Source: Treponema rectale
Lineage (GTDB): Bacteria; Spirochaetota; Spirochaetia; Treponematales; Treponemataceae
Direction: 5' to 3'
Assembly: GCF_014202035.1 (NCBI RefSeq)
Contig: NZ_JACHFR010000001.1
Location: 558,001 to 622,000 of the forward strand
Length of the DNA: 64,000 nt
Notes under the pieces: generated by a model
What the model saw: the letters and a program-made list of their open reading frames with translations, nothing else
What the model was told of the DNA's origin: nothing
Databases searched by the model: none
Part shown: positions 1-8,539 of the stretch, in pieces
Layout: each line of letters starts with the position of its first letter
Numbering within the stretch: position 1 is the stretch's first letter
Program-made: the position numbers and the translations under genes

Positions 1-267
1 ATGGTCTCCTCCATGGCCGCGTGATGCCTGCTGAAACGGAGTCATGCTGTTGTTATGATCGCTTTTTGTATATAAATCATAGTCTTCAAGATTGTGGTTT
101 CCGAAAACAAAGAAAGTAGGCTTTCCCAGGGCCGTGACGATAAAATCTACGTATTCAAGGGAAAGGTCTCCTGCACAGAATACTGCATCAACATCTCCAT
201 AGCGTTCCTTAAGGGTTGTTGAGTAGACTAAAGGATCTATCTGATCAGAAACGCACAGAAATTTCAT
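1..267 (-). CDS. Metallophosphoesterase, partial (3' end outside window)
   Basis: Reading from the ATG at 267 gives 89 codons without a stop, running off the left edge. The residues fit a calcineurin-like metallophosphoesterase: an early SDQID stretch where the first metal-binding Asp usually lies, then CAGDLS (the GD motif) and FGNHNLEDY (the GNH motif). These are the metal ligands of the family. The fragment stops before the later His motifs, so substrate (phosphoprotein, nucleotide or other phosphoester) cannot be told. The start lies 3 bases after the stop of the TPR membrane protein upstream on the same strand, so the two are probably co-transcribed and translationally coupled. Confidence 0.8.
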   Translation of the reverse strand, partial: MKFLCVSDQIDPLVYSTTLKERYGDVDAVFCAGDLSLEYVDFIVTALGKPTFFVFGNHNLEDYDLYTKSDHNNSMTPFQQASRGHGGDH

Positions 268-270
268 TTA

Positions 271-1632
271 TTAAAGACCGATTTTTGCAAGTACTTTTTC
301 GAACTGTTCTTTCGGAACAAGTACGAGAGGGCGGTTTTCTGCAAATTTTACAGCTGCGGCAGAAAATTGTGATGTAGAACAGATGATTCCCTTTGCATGT
401 CCCTGCGCTTTTATCATGTCTACAGTCTTCCGGACGACGGCTTCTTCGATAGGTTCTGTTTCCCTGTGATATTCAACAAGGGTAAGCTGCTGCCTGACGT
501 TCATCCATGAATCACTCTTAGCCTCTGTTGCAAGAACCGCACAACCATAGCGGGTAGGCTCGATTTTCTGACATTCAAGCTTAAGACCTTCCCTTGTAAT
601 TTTTTTGCAGAGCTCAATAAAGTCTGCCCTTGAGGCTGTAAGAAACTCTTTTACACCGTCGTTTGTCTGAAGATCCTTGTACTGGCTTAATTTTGCACTT
701 ACATCCCTGAACTGGCGGTTTTTCTTGAATATGATGTTCCACTGTTCCAAAGCTTTGTCGATGAGCCTGTTTTTTTCGTAACAGGCAGCGAGAAAATAGC
801 GGGCGTAAAGGCTTTCATTTGAGCTGTCATTTTTTGAAAGCTGAACTGCGTGTTCAAAATCTGCCTGAGCCTGGTCTACCTGATTTGCAATCATCAGGCA
901 TGAGCCTTTCTCAATCAGGGCTTTCTGTCTGTAAGAAGGATCTCTCTGTGCTTTTTCAAAGGCTTTGACTGCAGCCGGAAGTTCCTTGCATTCCTTGAAT
1001 ATCTTGCCCAGGTAATAATAGTTTGAGTAGTTTTCCGGAGAAAATTTTATTGCTGTCTCAATTTCTTTTTTTGCTTCATTATACTGCTTGCTTCTGAAAA
1101 GAAGATATCCCATTGCAGTATGGGCCTTGCCCATTCTTTTGTCGACAGTAAGTGCTTTCTGATAGAAACCCATGGCCATAGGAGCCTTTCCCTGGGATTC
1201 ATAGAGTTTTCCGACGTTATAATCGTGTTCTGCATTTGAAGGATCAAGTTTTGTAAGAAGAAGGTACTGTCTTAAAGCATCTTCTGTCTGATTGTATTTC
1301 TGGTGAAGGGCACCGATCTGTTTTCTGAATTCAACTTCAGGAATGTCACCGTTAAAAATTGCATTTTCGTCTACGGTTTTGAATTCAATATACGCAAGTT
1401 CCGGTTTATTGTCTGCCATGTAGGCTACACCGAGCCAGTAATGAGCTACATAGTTTCTAGGTTCTTTTGCAAGTACAGATTTTGCAGTCCGCTGAGCCTG
1501 CTGTATTTTTCCTTCACGGATAAGTTTTCCAAGCGAATCAACTTTCTGAGGTGAAGAGAAAGTTTTAACAACAAAGACTGCTATTGTTATGATGATGGCG
1601 ATTAAGATACCTATTAAGGCTGCATATAACAT
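271..1632 (-). CDS. Membrane-anchored TPR protein with a C-terminal Mrr-like domain
   Basis: 453 residues. An N-terminal transmembrane segment (about residues 3-23, IGILIAIIITIAVFV core) leads into a TPR array over roughly residues 35-310, recognisable by repeated helix pairs with A..Y/F..A spacing. The last 115 residues form a separate domain (about 330-450) whose order of features (GxKLEC, a basic patch, then GIICSTSQFSAAA and a terminal LVxKEQFEKVL) resembles restriction-endonuclease-fold (Mrr-type) domains. That fold assignment is an inference; I do not see a clear D-ExK nuclease triad. Probably a cytoplasm-facing scaffold. It is the first gene of a - strand pair with the metallophosphoesterase and is divergent from another TPR gene. 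Confidence 0.75.
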   Translation of the reverse strand: MLYAALIGILIAIIITIAVFVVKTFSSPQKVDSLGKLIREGKIQQAQRTAKSVLAKEPRNYVAHYWLGVAYMADNKPELAYIEFKTVDENAIFNGDIPEVEFRKQIGALHQKYNQTEDALRQYLLLTKLDPSNAEHDYNVGKLYESQGKAPMAMGFYQKALTVDKRMGKAHTAMGYLLFRSKQYNEAKKEIETAIKFSPENYSNYYYLGKIFKECKELPAAVKAFEKAQRDPSYRQKALIEKGSCLMIANQVDQAQADFEHAVQLSKNDSSNESLYARYFLAACYEKNRLIDKALEQWNIIFKKNRQFRDVSAKLSQYKDLQTNDGVKEFLTASRADFIELCKKITREGLKLECQKIEPTRYGCAVLATEAKSDSWMNVRQQLTLVEYHRETEPIEEAVVRKTVDMIKAQGHAKGIICSTSQFSAAAVKFAENRPLVLVPKEQFEKVLAKIGL

Positions 1633-1715
1633 CTTATCTGAAAACTCCCATATGTCTATTATTGAAAGATTAACTTCTTTGTGAGATTATGTCAAACAAA
1701 GCATGGAGGTGCCGG

Positions 1716-2432
1716 ATGAAAAAGAAAAACCTTTTTTATGCATTGGTTGCAGGCGGAATATTCTTATGTGCGGCTTTACAGTCCGGAGCTCAGACGGTCA
1801 TGGATTCTCTGAAGGAAGGAGAACGGCTTTTCCGCCTTGACAGGACTGATGAGGCCATCCCTTTTCTTCAGAAAGCCTCTTCTTCAGGAACTGCACCTCA
1901 GGCTTTTAACTATCTGGGGCTCTGTTACCATAAGAAGGGGGAGCTGAAAATGGCACTTGATGTATTTGTCAGGGCTATGGATGTTCCCGGTACGGACCGC
2001 CGCGTTCTTGCTTTTAATGCAGGAAATGTTTGTTTTGACATGCTTGATTTTGAAAATGCGGAAAAGTGGTATGATTCTGTACTTTCAGCAGATGAATCTT
2101 ATTCACCTGCAGTTCTCAACAGGGCAAACTGCCGCCTTAATATGGGAAAAATCAGGGAAAGCAGGGATGATTATAAAAAATATCTGGAACTGTGTCCTGA
2201 AGACGTGCAGAAAGAAGAAATAACCCTGCTGCTTTCCGTACTGGAAGAAGAAATCGTCAGGCTGGAACTTGAAGAAATGGAGAAACTTTCTCAGGAACAG
2301 CGCCTTAAGGAGGAAGAAGAGCGTCTGGCTGCAAAGAAAGCTGAAGAAGAAGCCCTTGCAGCGGAAAAAAGGCGTAAACTTCTTGAACAGATGGCTGCTG
2401 CCATTCAGGAAGCTGAAAACAACGCAAAGTAG
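1716..2432 (+). CDS. Secreted TPR / coiled-coil protein
   Basis: 238 residues from the ATG at 1716. This start is preferred over the upstream in-frame ATG at 1689 because GGAGG lies 6 bases before it and because it places the signal peptide (MKKKNLFYALVAGG then a hydrophobic core, SGAQT cleavage region) at the N terminus. Three or so TPR units follow (about residues 30-160: EGERLFRL, FNYLGLCYHKKGE, YEKYLELCP-like helices). The C terminus (about 170-238) is a highly charged Glu/Lys/Ala-rich coiled coil. Likely periplasmic, with a scaffolding role; the specific partner is unknown. It converges with mutL, leaving only 2 bases between the stops. Confidence 0.75.
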   Translation: MKKKNLFYALVAGGIFLCAALQSGAQTVMDSLKEGERLFRLDRTDEAIPFLQKASSSGTAPQAFNYLGLCYHKKGELKMALDVFVRAMDVPGTDRRVLAFNAGNVCFDMLDFENAEKWYDSVLSADESYSPAVLNRANCRLNMGKIRESRDDYKKYLELCPEDVQKEEITLLLSVLEEEIVRLELEEMEKLSQEQRLKEEEERLAAKKAEEEALAAEKRRKLLEQMAAAIQEAENNAK

Positions 2433-2434
2433 AC

Positions 2435-4327
2435 TCAGGTTCTTTTGACGAGGGCAAAGAGCTGATTCCTTGTTATTGTCGTGAATACAGGCCTTCCATG
2501 AGGACAGTGGGGGTCTGGAAGCTGAAGCGCTTTTTTTGCCAGGTCGGCTGCAGTTTCTTCATCAAGTACGGTTCCATCCATTACGGCCTGCCTGCAGGCT
2601 GTAGAGGCAGCCGTTGCATTGAGTATGTCTCTGGGGTTTATTCTCTTTGCAAGAAGATCGTTTTCCAGGTCTTTTTCAGTTCCCTTCCATCTGAGTGGTA
2701 CGGTTGTAAACTGCCATTCTGATTCTCCCGTTCTTTTTACGGTAAAACCTGCTTCGCAAAGGCTTTCTTTTATTTCTTCCAGATAATTGTCATCCTGAGG
2801 ACCTGAGGTTTTTATTACATATGGCACCAGCAGTTCCTGTTTCTGGCTTGCGTCTTCGAGAATCTGGTTGTACAGAATCCGTTCATGAGCTGCATGCTGG
2901 TCTATTATGTAGAGCGTATTGTTTTTTTCTGCAATTAAAAATGTTCCAAGTGCACTTCCTGTAAAATGAAATCCGTCATCTTCATCCGTTTTGGACGGAA
3001 GCCAGTTTTTCTTTGCGGTGATACTGTTTTCATATGTGGAATTCAGTTCTTCTGCCAGTTCCCGGGCATATGAGGAAGCCGTACTTTTCTTTTCAAAAAA
3101 AGAAGACCTGGTATCTGTACGGGAAGCAGTGTAGCTGTGCTTAGTTGAAGTTCCGGGGCTTGTAATGCTGTATGGAAGCCGGGTATATGGGGAATTGGAA
3201 TTGTAACCGGAGGTAGAAGGAGTTGCAGAAGGAAATGCAGAGTCTTTTTTTTCTTCTGATTCTTCAGACTGCTGTTCCGGTTCTGAAAACTTAAGACTGA
3301 GGTTTTGAGGTGTTTCGCTTTCAGCCTGGGAATACATGCTTTTTACTGTATAATGACGGTAAAAATTTTTTACAGTCGTACTTACTCCATGATGGAGGGG
3401 AGCTATGTCCTTGAAACGGGCTTCTCTTTTTGCAGGATGAATGTTGAAATCTACCAGCGAAGGGTCTACTGTTGCAAAAAGGCATGCTACAGGATGGGTT
3501 CCGTTTGGAAAGTATCCGGTTGCTCCGTATTCAATTGCCTGAATCAGGGAATATTCCTGAATCCGTCTTCCATTGACGTAGATGTATATGTCTTTTCGAG
3601 AACTCCTGCAGACGGCCGGGTCTCCGAGTATTATGGTAAATTTCCAGGAACCGTCAGGGGCGCCTGCATGTTCTTCGTAAAAAAGATTTTCAGACTCAAA
3701 AAGTTCCATAGCCTGAACAAAACGCTGGGAAAGGCTCTGTCCTGAAGGAAAATTAAACTTTTCCTCTCCGTCAGAGGTAAAGGAAAATGCAATGTCCGGA
3801 CGTGGAAGTGCTTTTTCCAAAAAAGTAGACCTGCACATCAGAGCCTCACTGGCAGGACGTTTTAAGAAGTGGCGTCTGGCAGGAAAATTTTCAAAAAGTC
3901 CTGATGTCTGAACGATTGTGCCGGCAGCAGAAGGGGCCGGTGTTATTATATGGTCTTTTGTTATCGATGCCTGCATTTTATATCCGCCGGAAATTATTTC
4001 AAGACGGCTTACGGCAGCCATGGAACTTAAAGCTTCTCCCCTGAATCCCAGTGTAGTAAGGTTCATCAGGTCTGTTTCTGTGGAGATTTTACTTGTTGCA
4101 TGAGGCCGTGCACAGTTTTCCAGATCTTCCCTGGTCATCCCGCAGCCATTATCAATAACCCTGATCCGTTCAATTCCTCCCTGTGAGATTTCTACTGAAA
4201 TTCTGTCTGCTTTTGAATCAACGGCATTATCCATAAGTTCACGGATAATTGCATTGGGTCTGTCTATTACTTCACCGGCTGCAATTTTTCTTGCAACTTC
4301 AGGATTAAGGGGTTTTACTGCGCTCAT
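2435..4327 (-). CDS. mutL: DNA mismatch repair protein MutL
   Basis: 630 residues. The N-terminal GHKL ATPase motifs are complete: ELMDNAVDSKAD (motif I), DNGCGM (motif II), TLGFRGEALSS (motif III). A variable linker rich in Ser/Thr (about 345-445) precedes the C-terminal dimerisation domain. That domain carries the endonuclease-type motif DQHAAHE at residues 476-482 and the zinc-ligand motif CPHGRP at about 608-613, so this is a latent-nuclease MutL as expected in a lineage without MutH. The last acidic position of the DQHA(x)2E(x)4E motif is Asn487 here. MutL couples MutS mismatch recognition to strand incision. No mutS is in the window. Followed 21 bases downstream of xseB on the same strand, probably one operon. 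Confidence 0.95.
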   Translation of the reverse strand: MSAVKPLNPEVARKIAAGEVIDRPNAIIRELMDNAVDSKADRISVEISQGGIERIRVIDNGCGMTREDLENCARPHATSKISTETDLMNLTTLGFRGEALSSMAAVSRLEIISGGYKMQASITKDHIITPAPSAAGTIVQTSGLFENFPARRHFLKRPASEALMCRSTFLEKALPRPDIAFSFTSDGEEKFNFPSGQSLSQRFVQAMELFESENLFYEEHAGAPDGSWKFTIILGDPAVCRSSRKDIYIYVNGRRIQEYSLIQAIEYGATGYFPNGTHPVACLFATVDPSLVDFNIHPAKREARFKDIAPLHHGVSTTVKNFYRHYTVKSMYSQAESETPQNLSLKFSEPEQQSEESEEKKDSAFPSATPSTSGYNSNSPYTRLPYSITSPGTSTKHSYTASRTDTRSSFFEKKSTASSYARELAEELNSTYENSITAKKNWLPSKTDEDDGFHFTGSALGTFLIAEKNNTLYIIDQHAAHERILYNQILEDASQKQELLVPYVIKTSGPQDDNYLEEIKESLCEAGFTVKRTGESEWQFTTVPLRWKGTEKDLENDLLAKRINPRDILNATAASTACRQAVMDGTVLDEETAADLAKKALQLPDPHCPHGRPVFTTITRNQLFALVKRT

Positions 4328-4348
4328 ATTACTCTGCCATGAATAAAT

Positions 4349-4660
4349 TTAAGATCTTGTTCCGATAATTTCTGTATTCGGCGTAAAAAGATCAAGAACA
4401 GGCTGTTCATTTTTCTTTGCCCTCGGTTTTTTTACGGACTGTTCTTCACTGGTATCGTCTGAAGGTTCTTCCTCAAGTTCAGGGGAATTCATAAGGATCT
4501 GAACTTTTGCTTCAATTTTATCAAGAGTTTTTTCAAGTCCTTTAGCAAGTTTTATTCCTTCCTCAAAATCTTTCAGTGCGTCTTCCAGAGAAATGTCACT
4601 CTGTTTTATTGCCGAAGAAAGCTCTTCAAGTCTCTTAAGATCCTGTTCGAAATTGTTCAT
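4349..4660 (-). CDS. xseB: Exodeoxyribonuclease VII small subunit
   Basis: 103 residues. The first 65 match the XseB family: FEQDLKRLEELSSAIKQ, SLEDALKDFEEGIKLAK and a short helical coiled coil. The C-terminal 35 residues are an acidic/basic tail (SDDTSEEQS then KKPRAKK) beyond the usual 80-residue length. XseB packs around XseA to form exonuclease VII, which degrades single-stranded DNA in both directions. It sits directly after xseA and before mutL on the same strand, a DNA-repair operon. Confidence 0.92.
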   Translation of the reverse strand: MNNFEQDLKRLEELSSAIKQSDISLEDALKDFEEGIKLAKGLEKTLDKIEAKVQILMNSPELEEEPSDDTSEEQSVKKPRAKKNEQPVLDLFTPNTEIIGTRS

Positions 4661-4695
4661 GTTTTACTCCTTCCTTCAAAAATAAAAGTGCGGTA

Positions 4696-5886
4696 TTAAA
4701 GCACTTTTGTCTGTATTGAGCCCTTTGCCGGACGTATAGTCAGTATTTCTCCGCTTTTTAAGGTGGAAGCATCCCTTAGGATTTTTCCGTCAGCCGTCGT
4801 TACCATGGAATATCCGCGGTCAAATATTGTCTGAGGATTGCAGTTTTCAAGATCCTGAATGCATTTTGCAACGGTCTGTTTTTTTTCTTCCACGATACGC
4901 TGCATGGAATCTTTCAGGCTCCTTACTGCATCATCAAACCTGTTCAGGTAAGGCTGTTCGATATTCCTGAAATACAGTTCCAGATTTTGAGGTGTAAAAG
5001 TTCTCAGGGTAAGCCTCAGTCTGGAAAGTGAATCAGTTATTTTGTGTATGAAATCATTTTTATACCATTGTATTGTTTCCGTAAACTCTGTAAGGACTGG
5101 AACTGCAAGTTCTGCAGCGGCACTTGGGGTAGGGGCCCTTACATCACAGGCAAAGTCACAAAGAGACCAGTCTGTATCATGTCCAATGGCACTGATGATT
5201 GGAATGTCAGATGCGGCAGCTTCCCTGACGACGTTTTCATCGCTGAACGGAAGAAGGTCTTCCAGAGAGCCTCCTCCTCTTGCAATTATAAGGGTGTCAC
5301 ACATCTTATAGGCGTTTGCAGTTCTTATCTGCCGTATGACGGTAGGTGCTGCATCTTCTCCCTGAACGATGGCCGGAAGGATGGTTACGTTTACTTTAGG
5401 GTTTCTTCTGGAGATTACATTGAGTATGTCGCGGAGTGCTGCCGTATTTGCACCGGTAATGACTCCTACCGTATCAGGAAAGAAAGGCAGCTTTTTTTTA
5501 TTTTTTGAATCAAACAGACCTTCTGCTGCAAGTTTCTGTTTACGCATTTCAAGCATTTCCATGATTGCACCGGTGCCGGCTTTTTCCATGGAAGTAATGA
5601 TTATCTGGTAATTACCGCGCTGGTTGTAAACTGATATTCTGCCGCGAACCTGAACAACCATTCCGTCTTTAGGTGTGAATTTGAGGGAAGCTGCATTTCC
5701 CCGGAACATAACGGCACTGATTACTGAATCTGCGTCTTTCAGGTAAAAGTATAAATGTCCCTGTCCGGAAGGCCTGTAGTTTGATATTTCTCCCATAAGG
5801 GTAACTGAGCTGAAACTGCCTTCAAGAAGTGTTTTTATGAGGTTTGTAAGCTGTGTTACGGTGAGAATATTGTTTTCCTGCTCCAT
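4696..5886 (-). CDS. xseA: Exodeoxyribonuclease VII large subunit
   Basis: 396 residues, close to the family norm. An N-terminal OB fold (about 10-100, VTLMGEISNYRPSGQGHLYFYLKD) precedes the catalytic domain with GVITGANTAALRDI, ARGGGSLEDL and SAIGHDTDWSLCDFACDVRAPTPSAAAEL, all diagnostic of XseA. The C terminus is a coiled coil plus the short GYSMV / GEILTIRPAKG segment. Catalytic subunit of exonuclease VII, acting on ssDNA in mismatch and damage repair. Upstream gap of 54 bases is shared with the divergent spiro-SPASM gene, so promoters for both must lie there. Confidence 0.95.
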   Translation of the reverse strand: MEQENNILTVTQLTNLIKTLLEGSFSSVTLMGEISNYRPSGQGHLYFYLKDADSVISAVMFRGNAASLKFTPKDGMVVQVRGRISVYNQRGNYQIIITSMEKAGTGAIMEMLEMRKQKLAAEGLFDSKNKKKLPFFPDTVGVITGANTAALRDILNVISRRNPKVNVTILPAIVQGEDAAPTVIRQIRTANAYKMCDTLIIARGGGSLEDLLPFSDENVVREAAASDIPIISAIGHDTDWSLCDFACDVRAPTPSAAAELAVPVLTEFTETIQWYKNDFIHKITDSLSRLRLTLRTFTPQNLELYFRNIEQPYLNRFDDAVRSLKDSMQRIVEEKKQTVAKCIQDLENCNPQTIFDRGYSMVTTADGKILRDASTLKSGEILTIRPAKGSIQTKVL

Positions 5887-5940
5887 AATTTTGCACTGAT
5901 TCTAAACATTGTCTTTATTTTACTCAAGAGAATTCCGATA

Positions 5941-7596
5941 ATGGTAAAGATGAAAAGTATTGTATTTTTATATGCAGGTTTTTGCACGAAAAGTGCCTTT
6001 GATAAAATTTTTGACTCACAGTCTGCTTTTGACCGCTGTATTGAATGGGCCGGAGCTGTTGAATTTTGTTCCAGAATTGTAGTGTTTGCTTCTGCCGTTA
6101 CAAAAGACTCCGTTGAGAAGGCTGTAGCAGGAAAACCTGATATACAGGTGGAAGTTCAGGATGAATGGAACGTTGCAAAAGTTATAGAAAAGATGTCCGC
6201 CCTTACTCAGGAAAATGAATGCGATTTTGCCGTTTATTCTTTTGCAGACAGACCTTTTCTTGATAATGCCCTTACTTCTGAAATCATTTCAACTCATCTT
6301 AAGTATATTGCAGAATATACAACTGCGGATGGTTATCCTTCCGGTTTTGCCCCTGAAGTTATTGATGCAGGTGCCCTTAAAATAATGGCTTCTTTTGCCG
6401 CCGGCGTAAAAAAAGAGGAGGCGGAAGGTTTCGTTTTGCCTGGTAGTCTGTTTGAGATAATGAAGGGCGATATAAACTCTTTTGATATTGAAGCTGTTAT
6501 TGCACCTAAAGACTGGCGTCTTCTTCGTTTTGAGTTTTCTGTATCCCAGAAAATAAAAAGGGAAGCCTGTGTTGCTCTTTATAATGCTGCGAAATCAGAA
6601 AACATCAGTTTTAAGGCAGAAGATTTGAGTATGCTTGCTGAACGTACGGAAAGCGTTCATAAAACGGTACCTGCATTTTATAACATTCAGATTGCAAGAA
6701 ACTGTGCCGTAATAGACGACTTTACGCCTTATGCATATCAGTTTAAGAAAAAGTACGGGGCTCTTCCGCTTAAATACGGAAAAGGACACGGACAGAGGGA
6801 TATGAGTCTTGAGGATTTTACTAAAATTGTTTCTCAGATTGCAGAATTTTCCGAAACTGCCGTAGTTTCTTTAAGCGGATGGGGGGAACCTCTTACTGTT
6901 GATAATATTGCAGATTATGTAAGTGCAGTTCTTTCATATACCGGACTTTCTGTATTAATAGAAACAGATGGCGTACTTCTCACTCCTCAGATTGCAGAGA
7001 GCATTGCTAACATTGCCCATATTGTTCCGGTAAGGGAAGATAAGGGCCCGCCTGTAAGCTGGATTGTACGTCTGGATGCTGCTACAGAAGAAAAATATGC
7101 AAAAATGCATATTAATACATCAGATTTTGATGAGGAAGGTAAAAGCGCATTTTCTAAGGCTAAAGATGCCGTTGCTGTTCTGAACAGTCTGTTTCCGGGA
7201 GATGTATATCCTCAGTTCATAAGAGTGAATGAAAATGAAGATGAACTTGAGCAGTTTTACCGTTACTGGCATGAAAAAAAATCACCGTCATCCGGAAACC
7301 TTATTATTCAGAAATATGATTATTTTTGTGGAAAACAGCCGGACAGAAAACCTGCAGATTTATCTCCTCTTCATAGAATTCCATGCTGGCATTTAAAACG
7401 GGACATGACGATTCTTGCAGATGGAAATGTTCCTTTATGCCGTGAATATGTACTGGAATCTCATGTAGGAAACGTTCTTGAGGAAGGTCTTGAAGCTGTA
7501 TGGAAAAAGTTCAATGACAGATTGTCCGGTCATATGAAATGTCAGTATGAGGACAAATGTGAGTTGTGCGATGAATATTATACCTTCAATTTTTAA
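5941..7596 (+). CDS. Spiro-SPASM protein
   Basis: 551 residues. Residues 1 to about 230 have the look of a nucleotidyltransferase-like alpha/beta domain. Residues about 240-450 resemble a radical SAM barrel (SLSGWGEPL corresponds to the GGEP region; LIETDGVLLT; WIVRLDAATEE), yet the expected CxxxCxxC motif is absent: only one Cys (ARNCAV) is near the expected place. The C terminus is a SPASM domain with IPCWHLK, VPLCREY and the CELCDEYY cluster. This architecture corresponds to the spirochaete-restricted family I know as spiro-SPASM. Role unknown; the downstream sugar-activating and transfer genes suggest work on a surface or flagellar glycan. Its last codons overlap the next gene. Confidence 0.8.
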   Translation: MVKMKSIVFLYAGFCTKSAFDKIFDSQSAFDRCIEWAGAVEFCSRIVVFASAVTKDSVEKAVAGKPDIQVEVQDEWNVAKVIEKMSALTQENECDFAVYSFADRPFLDNALTSEIISTHLKYIAEYTTADGYPSGFAPEVIDAGALKIMASFAAGVKKEEAEGFVLPGSLFEIMKGDINSFDIEAVIAPKDWRLLRFEFSVSQKIKREACVALYNAAKSENISFKAEDLSMLAERTESVHKTVPAFYNIQIARNCAVIDDFTPYAYQFKKKYGALPLKYGKGHGQRDMSLEDFTKIVSQIAEFSETAVVSLSGWGEPLTVDNIADYVSAVLSYTGLSVLIETDGVLLTPQIAESIANIAHIVPVREDKGPPVSWIVRLDAATEEKYAKMHINTSDFDEEGKSAFSKAKDAVAVLNSLFPGDVYPQFIRVNENEDELEQFYRYWHEKKSPSSGNLIIQKYDYFCGKQPDRKPADLSPLHRIPCWHLKRDMTILADGNVPLCREYVLESHVGNVLEEGLEAVWKKFNDRLSGHMKCQYEDKCELCDEYYTFNF

Positions 7597-8539
7597 TCAG
7601 AATCAGGTCGATTATACTCTTATCGGCGGAGGTGCAGACAGCGGAAAACAGGCGCTTCCTGTAACCTGTGTCCTCTTGAATTCCCATACTTCGACATTCA
7701 GGAATATTGTTTTTGAAAATCTGCTGTCAATAAATTTTGACAGCATAATAAGCATCGAAGAAAGTTCCAGAATGTTTAATACGGATCAGCTTGCGCATCA
7801 GTTTCCGCAGGTAAAATTCATGATGTTTCAGGAAGAAGTAACTGTTGGAGACAAGATAAATATTGCAATGAGCGAAGCTGTTACACCTTATGTTCTGGTT
7901 TTGCATTCAGATTTCTGTTCACAGAAATTCAAAGTTACTGAGAAACTGTTGAAGAGTCTTATAAAGCAGGACAATTTCTGTATCGTGCCTAAACTTAATG
8001 ATTATGACGGTAAAACCATTCCTGTAAAATTTTCTCCAGATGTGAACAAATCTGTTTTTAACGTCCGTCCTGAACTCAGCTTTAATGACGGGGATCCGAC
8101 ATTATTTGCTTCAGACTGGTGCGGTCTTTATAACAGACAGAAGTTTACTCTTACCGGTGGATTTGATTATACGATAACAAGTCCATACTGGCAGAGACTG
8201 GATCTTTTTATGCGCAGCTGGCTTTGGGGAGAAAAGACCGTGATTTCATCCCAGCTGGAGTTTTCTTATTCTCAGGAATATGAAAGCTGTGAAAATACTA
8301 TAGACCTTTCATATCTCAGGTTTTATTTAAAAAATCTTATGCCGGTTCATAAAGGAAACGGAGCTGTAATTCCGAAACTTAGTTTTATTCCATTTAAATT
8401 CAGAAATAAATGCGGTTTTACAGAATCTTTAAGTCAGTTTTCTGATGCACGACGCTGGGTTGCAGAGAACAGTACTCTTTTTAAAACTGATGCTGCAACT
8501 CTTATTCAAAACTGGTCATTGACGGGAGTACAAAGTTGA
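7571..8539 (+). CDS. Family-2-like glycosyltransferase / nucleotide-sugar transferase-like protein
   Basis: 322 residues from the ATG at 7571, which overlaps the spiro-SPASM gene by 26 bases. An in-frame ATG at 7547 is possible, and neither has a convincing ribosome binding site. The fold looks like a GT-A domain: VTCVLLNSHTSTFRNIVFENLLS at the start (split: VLLNSH as first strand), a middle YVLVLHSDF in the position of the DxD-containing strand (HSD here), and a WCGLYNRQKFTLTGGFD acceptor-side segment. Membrane anchors are absent. Enzymatic activity is inferred, not shown. Between spiro-SPASM and the SpsF fusion, it is most likely part of the same glycan pathway. Its TGA stop overlaps the TTG start of the next gene. 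Confidence 0.6.
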   Translation: MNIIPSIFNQNQVDYTLIGGGADSGKQALPVTCVLLNSHTSTFRNIVFENLLSINFDSIISIEESSRMFNTDQLAHQFPQVKFMMFQEEVTVGDKINIAMSEAVTPYVLVLHSDFCSQKFKVTEKLLKSLIKQDNFCIVPKLNDYDGKTIPVKFSPDVNKSVFNVRPELSFNDGDPTLFASDWCGLYNRQKFTLTGGFDYTITSPYWQRLDLFMRSWLWGEKTVISSQLEFSYSQEYESCENTIDLSYLRFYLKNLMPVHKGNGAVIPKLSFIPFKFRNKCGFTESLSQFSDARRWVAENSTLFKTDAATLIQNWSLTGVQS

